Position numbers and translations under genes: made by a program. Below, in pieces: positions 34,249 through 43,105 of a DNA stretch of 64,000 nt; position 1 is the first letter of the stretch, and the number at the start of each line of letters is the position of its first letter. The notes under the pieces were generated by a model. It made no database searches, had not been told where the DNA came from, and saw only the letters and a program-made list of their open reading frames with translations. This stretch comes from Symbiodinium kawagutii (taxonomy: Eukaryota; Sar; Dinophyceae; Suessiales; Symbiodiniaceae): contig VSDK01023569.1 of the NCBI GenBank assembly GCA_009767595.1, positions 17,065-81,064 on the forward strand, in the 5' to 3' direction.

Positions 34249-35921
34249 ACTTGGATCGGCTGGACGAGGCCGACGAAACAGGGTCAGTGGTTCCTTCGGC
34301 TACTTCCATTTTTGACAATCTTGTGGTTCGTGGTGAAGGTGTCCCTGATTTTGAATACTACATAGGGGTCATTACTCATCCCGATACTGGTGAGAGGATT
34401 CAAATCATTGGGGGTTGCTGAGAGTGAACAGTCAGTGATCGTAGCAGTGCCTGATTCAGCATGGCATCGCACCAAATCTCGACGAGTTCTACCGGAAGAT
34501 GCACTGGTTCGAGCAGTTCGAGTCGAAGTGTTTGCCAGCTCAGGGTTAGACCGCGCAGCTGTCGACGACTCCTTCTCCTTGAAGATTTGGTTGGCTTCCC
34601 TGAAGCCGGAGTATGCAGATCTGGTCATCTATGGGCAGGATGGTGCTGCCACCACTTGCTTCCCGGTCGACTCGATGGGATTGCCTCGCCTTCCAGCAGC
34701 AGAAGCTTTGGTCGCTGTCGCCAACGACCATTTTCTCTTCCTCAGTGCAGAGAGTGCTGCTGGCCTACCTCAACGCGATGTGCAGGATGTGATGGAAGAA
34801 CGAGTCAGCAAGCTGGAGGGCAACATCTCAGAGATCTTAGAGTGCCTGAAGGACTTGAAGGGCGTGAAGAAGACTCCAGCCTCTGCCAAGATCACTCCTC
34901 CTCAACCCACTGCACCGGCTTCGCAACTTGGAGGCCCACCTGGTTTGGACCATCAGATTGCAGCTCAAGCTCTCGCTGCGGGGGTTTCCCAGAATGCCTT
35001 GGCAGAGATCTCTCAAGTGCTAGCAAGACAGACTCCTCAGGATCCACTTGTGCCGCCAGCTGCTCCCGAGGTGAACTTGGACACCAGCGACGAAGACGAG
35101 CTGGACCAGCATCTGGGAACTGCCGCAGGATCTGGATCAGCAGATCCTTTGAACACCGCAGTCATGAGCCTCACCAAGATCATCAGCCAGATGCACAAGG
35201 ATCGTGCTCGTCAAAAGCAGAGAGGGTTGGATGGAATCTTGGATCGCGCAGAAGGTGGTTCAGCTCGCGATGCTTCAACTTCTTCATCTCGCAGCAAAGC
35301 CGGGGCATTGCGATCTCTTCAGAATCTGCTGCATTCGAACCCGAAGCTATTGTACGAAGCTTTGGAGAAGAACATGCAGAAGGATTGGGAAGCAGCCGGA
35401 CAAAGCCTTCCTGGGGCATCCATAGCTCGCATCAGTGCGAGAGGGTGGATCGAGGCCGGATCCAGAGTGAATGCCTACCAAAGCTCGGCAAGACCTGCTT
35501 GGCAGTTCGCCGGGATCTGGGACTCGCTCATGCAGGGGAAGGTTGCAGAAGCCCGAGCGAGGGCAGCATTAGCTACTGCAATGTACGACCAAGTCTGCTG
35601 CGACAGGGGGGGGGTCTGGAGCCACCCCCTCCCTTCGCATCCCTGTCGACTCATGCCGCCCCGGAGCAGTGGGAGGTTCAACACAGCAGATTGGTAGACG
35701 AAAGGTGGGTCGAGATCATCCTAGCCAAGCTGAAGGAGATGTCCGAATACAACGAGAAGAAAATGAAGCTAGCAACGGCCAATCGTCAGAAGACCAACGA
35801 CGAGAAGAGCAACCAGGGACCGCCAAAGGGCAAGGGACGAGGTGGAAAGAAGAGCAAGGGCTCCGAAGAAGGGAGTCCTCCAAACCCAGCTGCCTGGGGC
35901 CGGTTCACAAGCCACATCTGA
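34245..35921 (+). pseudogene. Retroelement gag-like ORF1, broken at two G-runs
   Basis: The frame starts at the ATG overlapping the ORF0 stop and reads 58 codons to a TGA at 34419. A stop-free frame one base over continues from the G5 run at 34410-34414, with no ATG of its own, to the G9 run at 35606-35614. There the frame that makes sense shifts back, giving LEPPPPFASLSTHAAPEQ, then RWVEIILAKLKEMSEYNEKK, and ends at 35921. The central part has a coiled-coil stretch (EERVSKLEGNISEILECLKD) and an acidic linker. The C-terminus is highly basic (GPPKGKGRGGKKSK), suited to binding RNA. Similar order and tail in element 2 support a nucleocapsid-type role. The two breaks could be decay, sequencing error in homopolymers, or slippage. 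No zinc knuckle is seen. Confidence 0.65.
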
Positions 35922-38900
35922 AGGAAAGCAGGGGCTCCAAAATTGGGGCATCTTCAGATGTGGACAAGACACCTGCTGTTTCGGTGCCAGGATCCCAGGC
36001 ACCTGTTTGCAATGTGATGAAGCTATGGAATTCTATGTGTCGCTGGATCCTTAGCAGTGGCACGACCTTTTCAGCTTTCGTTCACTCTATGAAAAGCAGA
36101 TCTCCGGTGAACGGAGATTCGACTTCTCCACTTTGGCCGATGCCGGTTCCCTTTCCTCGCTGGTTGAGCAGCGGAGGGGGTGCAGTGAACTACAAGAGGA
36201 TGTGCCTTGAGAAAGCTGTCAACTTAGCTTGCCTTTCGCTCTCCTGGCTTCATTTAAATCGTCCGAGTTGTGCACCCGCGGCAATCGCTTTGGGGCAACC
36301 TCTTACGAAGAAGCAATGGGGAGTTGTCAAGCGTTTTGAGAAGTTGTTTGCCGAGTTCACACTTTCAGGTGACTTCGGCCCTTCAGCTATGGGGCGCGCT
36401 GCTGCAAAAGTGGAAAGTCTGGCCGCCATTTTGGATGGCCTTGAGGAGATGGCAAAGCAGCTGCCTAGTTGTTATAGTCACAGGTTTCCTGCTCAAGGAA
36501 GTGCTGTGAAACAGCCTCAGATCGGCCACGAGCTTGGTGACCCAGGTACAGTTGTCGGCAAGATGCGACAGGGTGCTCCTCAGCTGGCGAAGAGTGTGGA
36601 ACCCTCGCGGCTTTCTTTTCCTCAGGATGCTCCAAAGTTTGACCCATGTGATCTACTTGATGAACCCCATCTTTCAGTTTATCGTGATCCCATTTCACAA
36701 GCTTTAGAACCTCATGAGTGTGTTTTGGAGCCCCCTCGAGTTCGCATCCATGCTGACAAAGCGCAAGCTATGGAATTGCTGCGTTTTCTGGATCGACACA
36801 AGCGGCTGCGCTTGATTGAGGAGGCAAAAGTTCGCAAGCGATTTTTGTGTGGAGCTTTTTGTTTGACCAAAGATGAATGTAAAGACCGTCTGATTCTAGA
36901 TGCTCGCCCTCCGAATCTTTTAGAGAGTACACTTCGTACATGGACATCTACACTTGGAGCTGTGAGTGCAATACTTCAGATAGAGTTGCAACCTGAGTCA
37001 CAATTGAGCATGAGTGGAACTGATCTCCGTGATTACTATTACTGTTTCCGGGTAAGCAAGAGCAGAGCTGCAAGGAATGCATTTGACTTCCCGCTCAAGC
37101 CAGAAGAAGTACAAGATCTTGGGTGCTTCCACGAACACATGCTTCAGCAACATCGAGTTTATCCAGCACTATCCACTATGGCTATGGGAGATACACAAGC
37201 TGTTGAACTAGGACAAATGGTTCATGTTAAGATTGGCCTAGCTTGCGGTGCTATCAATCCTAGAGAGCTTCTCTGCATCCATGGTCGTGCGCCTCGCGGG
37301 ACCTTAGCTACTGGAGTCATCATTGATGACTACTTTGTCGCTGAACAGGTTCCTCGATCTCTTTCTCAGGAGGAACTGGCAAGAACTGAAGGCGCTCAAC
37401 GCCTCAGAGTGATGAAGGAGGAATACCTGAGGCGTGAACTCACGCCGCATCCAGCAAAGACCTTCGAAGCTGAGACGAAAGCCGAGATCTGGGGGTCTTC
37501 GATCGACGGCGATGTTGGAACAGTTCGAGCCAGTCTTTCCAGGCTGGTGCCTCTGATGGATTTGACCGCGGCTACAGCTATGATAGGCTATGCTAGTGTT
37601 GGTCTCCTTCAAGCTCTTGCAGGAGCTTGGGTGAATGTGCTGTCATATAGAAGAAGAATGCTTTGCCTCTTGGACTCCATCTATGTGGCCCAGCATGGTC
37701 GTTCGCAGGATGATGTTGTGGAGCTGTCCCATGCACTGCTTGCTGAGCTCTGGTTGTTAGTGACTTGCGCTCCGTTGGCAGTGTCTGACCTCAGAGCCAC
37801 ATCTTCTGAAGAGCTGTTCATGTCGGATGCGGCCACAGAGATGAAAGCTTCGGTTGTGACCGAAGTCCCTAAGGTTTTTGCAAGAGAGCTTCACAGACAT
37901 GGGCTGGCACGTGGTACATGGTCCAAGTTGCTCACACCTTGGAAAGTGTGGCTGAAGGACCACTTTCAATTGGAAGAAGAAGATGAACTACCGGAAGGAG
38001 TGCCCCTTGTCAGCCATCCGTTGTGGTTGATCCTTGCACAGGCCTTGAAGTTCAGGGTCAATCATCGGCGCTCAGTCTCAAAGAAGCGCCACATCAACTT
38101 GCTGGAGTTGGAAAGCATTTTGGAACTGGAAGAGAAGCTCGCCTTGCAACGACAAGATGTTCGCTACTTGTGCGGATCTGACAGCCAGGTTGCCCTGGCT
38201 GCTATCTTGAAGGGAAGGTCGTCAAGCCCTCGGTTGAACCGCTTGCTTCAGGGAAGTTTGCCGACTTTACTTGGAGCTGGGCTTTACTCTAGCTACGGAT
38301 ATGTTCCTTCTCTTGCGAATCCAGGTGATGATCCGACGAGACTGACCGATGTCCGAGAACCTGTTCGGGAGCTCCCTCCATGGTTGCTGTCTGCCTTTGA
38401 AGGTGATTTTTCTGCCATGGATCAGTGGCTCGGTGAAAGAGGCTACGATCCTTTAGTTCTAGCAGGAGTCCCCTTGAGTGCTGAACATCCGGAGAATCCT
38501 GATGTTATGCAGCGTTCATTGCTAAGCGAACTTAGAGCTGTACAGAAGCCGGAGCGTCTCCAACGTTTTGATGAAGCTGTTTACGGTGCTTCTGCCAAAA
38601 GGCAAGTGCCGGAGGTTGAGGTCAGTGAAGAAAACAAGATGGAATCAAGATGCCCAACAAGAGCAGACGATGATGACGGGCCTGGCAATTTTGTTGCTTC
38701 CACACAAATTGGTCCCAATGACGGACCCTCTTTTTTGCATGTTGGTGTACAGCCTGGTGAAGCTCCGGTTGCTCCGACAACAGTTTCACTTGAGAGAAAT
38801 GGAAAGGGACAAGAAGAGCCTGAAGGCCAAACCAAGAAGACTTCAAGAAAGCTCCCAGGGAAAATGAACCGGGAGCCCACAATTTTGTTGGTTCAAGAAG

Positions 38901-39019
38901 GCCAGTCCCAGCCTGAGAAAGAACATGATGAACACATGCGCACACACACATACCACCGGCTCTTCGGAGCCTCCCTCGGGCGTTCGGAGCGCGGGGGTTG
39001 CTGCCATGGAGAACTCTAG
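35669..39019 (+). CDS. Retroelement reverse transcriptase-RNase H (pol)
   Basis: A stop-free frame of 1,116 codons. It begins with GTG, and the first in-frame ATG is near codon 116, so it is probably made by -1 frameshifting from the gag-like frame it overlaps by about 250 bases, or from a separately trans-spliced message. Numbering from 35669: RT motif A is near residue 452 (GTDLRDYYYCF), and the catalytic pair is D553-D554 in GVIIDDYF; LILDARPPN precedes these. The RNase H fold follows, with D720 (FMSDAATE), E813 (NLLELESI), D838 (GSDSQVALA) and D887/D888 (NPGDDPTR), the four acidic positions in the right order. The last 150 residues are low-complexity linker. No protease or DDE integrase is seen. 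Confidence 0.85.
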   Translation: MGGSTQQIGRRKVGRDHPSQAEGDVRIQREENEASNGQSSEDQRREEQPGTAKGQGTRWKEEQGLRRRESSKPSCLGPVHKPHLKESRGSKIGASSDVDKTPAVSVPGSQAPVCNVMKLWNSMCRWILSSGTTFSAFVHSMKSRSPVNGDSTSPLWPMPVPFPRWLSSGGGAVNYKRMCLEKAVNLACLSLSWLHLNRPSCAPAAIALGQPLTKKQWGVVKRFEKLFAEFTLSGDFGPSAMGRAAAKVESLAAILDGLEEMAKQLPSCYSHRFPAQGSAVKQPQIGHELGDPGTVVGKMRQGAPQLAKSVEPSRLSFPQDAPKFDPCDLLDEPHLSVYRDPISQALEPHECVLEPPRVRIHADKAQAMELLRFLDRHKRLRLIEEAKVRKRFLCGAFCLTKDECKDRLILDARPPNLLESTLRTWTSTLGAVSAILQIELQPESQLSMSGTDLRDYYYCFRVSKSRAARNAFDFPLKPEEVQDLGCFHEHMLQQHRVYPALSTMAMGDTQAVELGQMVHVKIGLACGAINPRELLCIHGRAPRGTLATGVIIDDYFVAEQVPRSLSQEELARTEGAQRLRVMKEEYLRRELTPHPAKTFEAETKAEIWGSSIDGDVGTVRASLSRLVPLMDLTAATAMIGYASVGLLQALAGAWVNVLSYRRRMLCLLDSIYVAQHGRSQDDVVELSHALLAELWLLVTCAPLAVSDLRATSSEELFMSDAATEMKASVVTEVPKVFARELHRHGLARGTWSKLLTPWKVWLKDHFQLEEEDELPEGVPLVSHPLWLILAQALKFRVNHRRSVSKKRHINLLELESILELEEKLALQRQDVRYLCGSDSQVALAAILKGRSSSPRLNRLLQGSLPTLLGAGLYSSYGYVPSLANPGDDPTRLTDVREPVRELPPWLLSAFEGDFSAMDQWLGERGYDPLVLAGVPLSAEHPENPDVMQRSLLSELRAVQKPERLQRFDEAVYGASAKRQVPEVEVSEENKMESRCPTRADDDDGPGNFVASTQIGPNDGPSFLHVGVQPGEAPVAPTTVSLERNGKGQEEPEGQTKKTSRKLPGKMNREPTILLVQEGQSQPEKEHDEHMRTHTYHRLFGASLGRSERGGCCHGEL

Positions 39020-40850
39020 ATCGCCGCTGCTGACTGAAGAACAGAAAGCTGCACTGAGAAGATTGCCTGCGGAGTGCTTTATCCTTCCCGGGGGCAGACG
39101 AGCCTCTTCGCTTCCGGATCTCTGCCGTAAAGGGGTTTTGGATTTGTACTCTGGTCAAAGTGCAGTTGCCAAGAGCCTAGCAAAACGGTTCAATGTCTGG
39201 GTCGTCACGTTTGACTTTGAGCATGGGTCAAACCAGAACCTTCTTGACCCTGGACTTCAACGAACTTTGAAAGAGCTTTTGGTGGCTGGTTGCTTTTTGG
39301 GTCTAGGTGCTGCTCCTGAATGTGCTAGTTTTTCGCGAGCTGTCCACCCGATGGTGCGCAGCGCCATGCATCCAGAAGGTCTGCAGGGTATCTCCGAATC
39401 TATGGCGGTGAAGGTGGCGCGAGGAAATGAACATGCTCGTTTTCTGCTTGAACTAATCTTGATCTGCAAAGCTACTGGTGTCCATTACTGGGTCGAGAAC
39501 CCAGACGGCAGTTTTCTCTGGCTTTTGAGAGGTTGGAGCGCTGCGGGAATTGGGTCGCCTGAGAACTCCTTTCGCTTTGACATGTGCAGGTACAAGACAG
39601 CTTGGAGAAAACGAACACGGATAGCTACTTCCACAGAACTGGCTGGTCGTCGAGAGCTCTGCAGAGGAGATCACTCTCATGTCATTCTCAGGGGCCGCAG
39701 CAAGTTGCACAAGTGTTCTTGGACGAGACTGGCGCAGGTGTATCCGCGGGCTATGGCAGCAGATGTCGCTACGGCTATGGGAACTGGTATGGGCTTGTGC
39801 TCGAATAAGATCAAGCTCAACATCGGTGGCTGTGCTAAGTGTGCTGCAGCTCGCATCGGAGAAGCGGCAAATCCTGGACCTCGTCGAGCTATGCGGGTTC
39901 CTCGAGATGCTGCCGATCTTCAAGGTGTAGCCCTCGTCGAGCCTACAACGCAACTGCTGCAGCATAAGGTTTGGAAGGACTTTGACAAGTGGATGAAGTT
40001 GCAGCTCTCTGAAAGCGCAGTCGAACAAGCTCAATGGTGTCCTGGTCTCTTTGCATTGCTTCTCCGGTCTTACGGGTTTTACCTTTACAGCACTGGACAT
40101 GCTTTGTATGAGTTCAGACATCTGCTTGTGGTTGCTCAGCAACGTTTCTCAGGACTTCGTGCTTGCCTTCAACCTGCATGGCATGTGGTCACTAAGTGGG
40201 AGATTTTGCAGCCTGTACAACACCGACGCCCTCTTCACTTTGCCCTCTATAGAGCTGTGGTTGCCTTAGGTATTCTTCGACGATGGTATCGATGGGCTGC
40301 TACAGTTGTGCTGGGCTTCGAAGGGATTGCTCGCATTTCAGAAGTCTTGAAGGCCATTCGAGGCGATCTGATTTTACCGTCAGATCAGTTTAGTAACTTG
40401 GTGAAAGCTGCTTTTCTTCGTGTTTCAAATCCCAAAACTAAGAGGAGGGGTAAAGGTAAGGTTCAGCATCTTAAGCTTTTCGACCCTGTTGCATTGCCCT
40501 TCCTGGAGAGCGTCTTCGGAACTTTGCATGGTTCGCTTGCGCTCTTTCCTGGTTCTGCTGCTGCCTTTCGGTTGCGATGGGATTCTTTGCTCGAAGAACT
40601 CAAAGTACCCCGAGAACAACGTCCGACTCCTGCCAGCATCAGAGGTGGTGGTGCTATCGTAGCTTATCAACGAGGTGAACCAATTCAAGACATCATGTGG
40701 CGCATGAGGGTGAGCAGTCAAACCACTCTTGAGCACTATCTGCAGGAGATGGCAGCAGATAGCTTCATGACCAGGCTTCCAACCGTCTGCAAGGACAAAA
40801 TTCGCACTGCTGCTTTGCTATTTCCGTTCCTCATGGAGCACCCGGTTTGA
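38925..40850 (+). CDS. Retroelement methyltransferase-like / tyrosine recombinase fusion (641 aa)
   Basis: Overlaps the pol end by 95 bases in the +1 frame. The first ATG is at 38925, but M28 (39006, tgccATGGag) has a better context. N-terminal part: DLYSG at 73-77 (SAM-binding type loop), APECASFSRA at 130-139 and VENPDGSFLW at 190-199. These match the order of cytosine-C5 methyltransferase motifs I, IV (with C133) and VI, although motif IV has P-E-C rather than P-C. A link with a CAKCAA pair and EAANPGP (NPGP at 316-319) follows. C-terminal part: a tyrosine recombinase with R470 in GIARISEVL, R573 in SIRGGGAIV, WRMR at 592-595 and the nucleophile candidate Y605 in LEHYLQE. The usual His three residues before the second Arg is Ala570. 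DIRS elements use such an enzyme to insert circular DNA. Confidence 0.8.
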   Translation: MMNTCAHTHTTGSSEPPSGVRSAGVAAMENSRSPLLTEEQKAALRRLPAECFILPGGRRASSLPDLCRKGVLDLYSGQSAVAKSLAKRFNVWVVTFDFEHGSNQNLLDPGLQRTLKELLVAGCFLGLGAAPECASFSRAVHPMVRSAMHPEGLQGISESMAVKVARGNEHARFLLELILICKATGVHYWVENPDGSFLWLLRGWSAAGIGSPENSFRFDMCRYKTAWRKRTRIATSTELAGRRELCRGDHSHVILRGRSKLHKCSWTRLAQVYPRAMAADVATAMGTGMGLCSNKIKLNIGGCAKCAAARIGEAANPGPRRAMRVPRDAADLQGVALVEPTTQLLQHKVWKDFDKWMKLQLSESAVEQAQWCPGLFALLLRSYGFYLYSTGHALYEFRHLLVVAQQRFSGLRACLQPAWHVVTKWEILQPVQHRRPLHFALYRAVVALGILRRWYRWAATVVLGFEGIARISEVLKAIRGDLILPSDQFSNLVKAAFLRVSNPKTKRRGKGKVQHLKLFDPVALPFLESVFGTLHGSLALFPGSAAAFRLRWDSLLEELKVPREQRPTPASIRGGGAIVAYQRGEPIQDIMWRMRVSSQTTLEHYLQEMAADSFMTRLPTVCKDKIRTAALLFPFLMEHPV

Positions 40851-40958
40851 ACCCAGATGTGTGAGTTGCTCGCACCCAGGGTGCTGGCCTTTTCTGCAGG
40901 TGGTACAGCAGTTCCTATCCTAGCTTTTCCTCTGACTTCACCTTTTTATCTTGTGTAG

Positions 40959-41110
40959 ATCCTGTGAAGTTTACGACAGAGGGCTACGATTTGGAACTCG
41001 ATGGGGAACCCATCCATACCTTGCAAAGGCTTTTCATGAGTCAAAAGGGCAGCGCAACCAGTGCATGCATATTCGTTGGAATTCCTGAATGCATCCGCAT
41101 ATACGATTAA
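40959..41110 (+). CDS. Exon-like segment after a strong polypyrimidine tract
   Basis: The run ttcacctttttatcttgtgtAG is the best 3' splice site I see in the window. After it the frame PVKFTTEGYDLELDGEPIHT, then LQRLFMSQKG, is open to a TAA at 41108. It either continues the host gene after the retroelement or is a 3' piece of the element. The internal donor is not clear (a site near AAAAG|GGCAGC is possible). Confidence 0.4.
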
Positions 41111-41272
41111 CTACCATTGATTACAAAGAACTACATTGAACATTCACAGAGTTCTTAGCTCACTTAGCTCATGAGTTGTCAGCTCTGAACACCTCCCTGG
41201 TTCTCTTGGGATCCCATGGCTTCCCTCCCTGGGTCGCCGGGGAACGCCAAGGCTCAGCCGTTGAGTTCCCAG

Positions 41273-41367
41273 ATGCACGACCTGCTGCGGTCTGCGCGGC
41301 GCATCTGCTGCGGTGCCTCGAGCTTCGCATTGGAAGCGCGACGCTTGGAGGCCTTGGAGCAGCTGAG
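41273..41367 (+). CDS. Exon-like helical segment (41.3 kb)
   Basis: Between agttcccAG and GCTGAG|GTGGGC. It reads MHDLLRSARRICCGASSFAL, then EARRLEALEQL, all helix-formers, in 31 codons plus two bases. Coding-like; assigned tentatively to the gene that ends in the OmpA-like domain at 53 kb. Confidence 0.5.
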
Positions 41368-41399
41368 GTGGGCACTGGAGCGGCGGAACCATCCAGGAC

Positions 41400-42360
41400 G
41401 GGGCGGGCCCAGGTGGGGCCGGGCCCAGGGCCATGGCTGGTCATGGCCCATGGCAGGTCATGGCTGGTCCAAGGGATGGAAAACGTTGGGAAAAACCTGG
41501 GGGTTCGAAGGGGTTGGCGAGATGGAGTTGTTAAGTACATGTTGTTACCCGTCAGGTTAGTTGTGACCCATGGGTTTTCGCAGTTTTCACTGCTTCATGA
41601 CATTCTGCCTGATACTTCCGTCCTGGCTGTGACTAAAATTGTGGGCAGGAGTGCTCTATGGTTGTTATCTATGATTGTTGTGCGTTGCAGGGTTGTTTTT
41701 CATGGCTGTCCCTTTCATGGATATTGACCAAACAAGTGGAGCGTGACCAATCCCTACTAGTGATCAATCCAGAGTGGCTATACCCCCTTGTTATTGTTGC
41801 AAGTATGTACTGAAACCCACCCTGTCCCAACTACCAATCTTTCCGCGGGGACGATCTCGGCTTAAGGGCTTCTCGCCCTTGCGCTCGATTTTCATTGCAA
41901 TCGTTTCAACAACCACTTGCATCCACTTCCCGGGTGTGTGGTTCACCCATTTTGAATAAGGCAGGATGTAGGAACCAGGCAGGTTCATTCTCAAGCATTT
42001 TGCATCATCCTGAAGAAATCCAATTACTGTACTTGGACATTTGAAGTCTAGGAAGGTCTTGCCCTTTATAAACGGGTAGATTCATCATTGCTGACAAGGA
42101 TTGTTTTTGTCCGGGTTTTTGGATTTGTCCATGGGTCATCTTCTGATATATTCTGAATATATAATCTGAATGTATCTGAAAAAATCAGTTGAACTGCTTT
42201 CCCTTTTGGAGGTTGCCCTTCGGCAAGTTCACTCGGCAGTTTCAAAATGCCACCCATTTCTCGAGGTCTGCAGGCCCACGACCTTTCCAGCGATCTGGCA
42301 GAGATAAGTATGTATGTATGCTCACCACGCCACTGGCTCGCACCACGTTGCAAAACATCA
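41400..42360. other. Intron-like DNA, no gene seen
   Basis: A short ggccatgg/catggctgg echo at 41400-41470. Otherwise no structure that I would report. Confidence 0.4.
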
Positions 42361-42364
42361 TGAA

Positions 42365-42430
42365 CTAACAACTCAACCAACAACTCAACCAACAACTCAA
42401 CCAACAACCCAAGCAACAACTCAACCAAGA
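42365..42430. repeat. 12-base minisatellite (aactcaaccaac)
   Basis: Five diverged tandem units. A long minus frame across this and the next repeat is a repeat artefact. Confidence 0.85.
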
Positions 42431-42490
42431 TAAGCCAACAAGTCAACCTCAGAGTCAACCACTCAGGCGGATCATACGCAACCCATAGCA

Positions 42491-42607
42491 GCTGCCATGG
42501 CAGCGGCGCTAGGAGCTGAGCCCCGGGAGCTTCCCTGGCTGTCGCTGGCGGAGACGGTGGCGCTGGCACGGCAAGCGGCGGTGGACATGGCGCCGGGGGG
42601 GGGGACA
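42491..42607 (+). CDS. Exon-like alanine-rich segment with GACAG|GTGGGG donor
   Basis: After catagcAG the frame reads AAMAAALGAEPRELPWLSLA, then ETVALARQAAVDMAPG, to a GT donor. GC-rich and coding-like; helical. Followed by the GATGATGGAT repeat. Confidence 0.45.
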
Positions 42608-42667
42608 GGTGGGGACGGGTGGGGACGGGGAGATAGGTAGAAAAAGAGGGAGGATGAGCTAGATAGA

Positions 42668-42745
42668 TGATGGATGATGATGGATGATGATGGATGATGA
42701 TGGATGATGATGGATGATGATGGATGATGATGGATGATGATGGTA
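42668..42745. repeat. 10-base minisatellite (tggatgatga)
   Basis: Eight near-perfect units. Confidence 0.95.
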
Positions 42746-42932
42746 GGTGGTGGTAGATGCGCCTTTGCCAAGACAATTTTGTTACATGGTCAGTAGTCAG
42801 TGGATCTATGTGAAAGATCAAGGCAACACATGTCACAGATCGAAGGCAATGCGGGCAAAGTGTAGCCAAGATGAAGTACGCCGTCAGCGACAAATTCCCA
42901 TGACACGCAATGGTGACCTTCAACATCTTCAA

Positions 42933-42986
42933 TGAAGCTAAGCAGCTAAGCAGCTAAGCAGCTAAGCAGCTAAGCAGCTAAGCAGT
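42933..42986. repeat. 8-base tandem repeat (agctaagc)
   Basis: Six perfect copies end just before the acceptor of the next exon at 43005. The unit carries AG twice, so it could supply cryptic acceptor sites. Confidence 0.95.
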
Positions 42987-43005
42987 TGAGCCTTGAGATC
43001 TTCAG

Positions 43006-43105
43006 GTGTCAAGGTGCGACGGGACGAAGGATGGCCCGCCCCCAGGCAGACGATAGCATGAGTCAGGCCTTGGCTCTGCAAGCACAGCTGGAGCAACTGC
43101 TTCCG
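43006..43105 (+). CDS. Exon-like segment with canonical borders (43.0 kb)
   Basis: Between gatcttcAG and CTTCCG|GTGAGG. The frame reads GATGRRMARPQADDSMSQAL, then ALQAQLEQLLP. The QAQLEQLL helix resembles the LEAQLDQHHRVARRLEEAG helix of the exon at 44.1 kb. A credible exon of the same gene. Confidence 0.55.

Larger units (their letters stand above)
33450..40850 (+). mobile_element. DIRS-like tyrosine-recombinase retrotransposon (element 1)
   Basis: Four coding units run in one direction: a membrane ORF (33478), a gag-like ORF (34245), reverse transcriptase-RNase H (to 39019), and a methyltransferase-like domain fused to a tyrosine recombinase (to 40850). There is no aspartic protease and no DDE integrase. 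RT-RNase H with a tyrosine recombinase and a methyltransferase domain is the known content of the DIRS group, which integrates through a circular DNA without target duplication. I could not find the inverted or split terminal repeats, so the outer limits given are those of the leader-like string and the last stop codon, not true termini. The frames are long and few are broken, so the copy is young. Confidence 0.75.

Noticed and set aside
34461-35921. A 486-codon + frame as an independent protein
   Set aside because: Its first 380 codons are an out-of-frame shadow of the gag-like gene (S/R/C-rich, no pattern). Only the last 100 codons after the G9 run are coding-like, and I treat those as the end of the gag-like gene.
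39453-40142. A 229-codon minus frame
   Set aside because: It lies opposite the methyltransferase-recombinase ORF, which has clear catalytic motifs; the minus frame has none.
33260-41000. LTRs or DIRS-type inverted/split repeats around element 1
   Set aside because: I compared the flanks by eye and found no convincing direct or inverted match; dot-plot of 33.0-33.5 against 40.8-41.2 kb would settle it.
42066-42932. A 288-codon minus frame
   Set aside because: Its length comes from two minisatellites (poly-His/Ser/Ile) and it lacks any domain; exon-like + segments overlap it.
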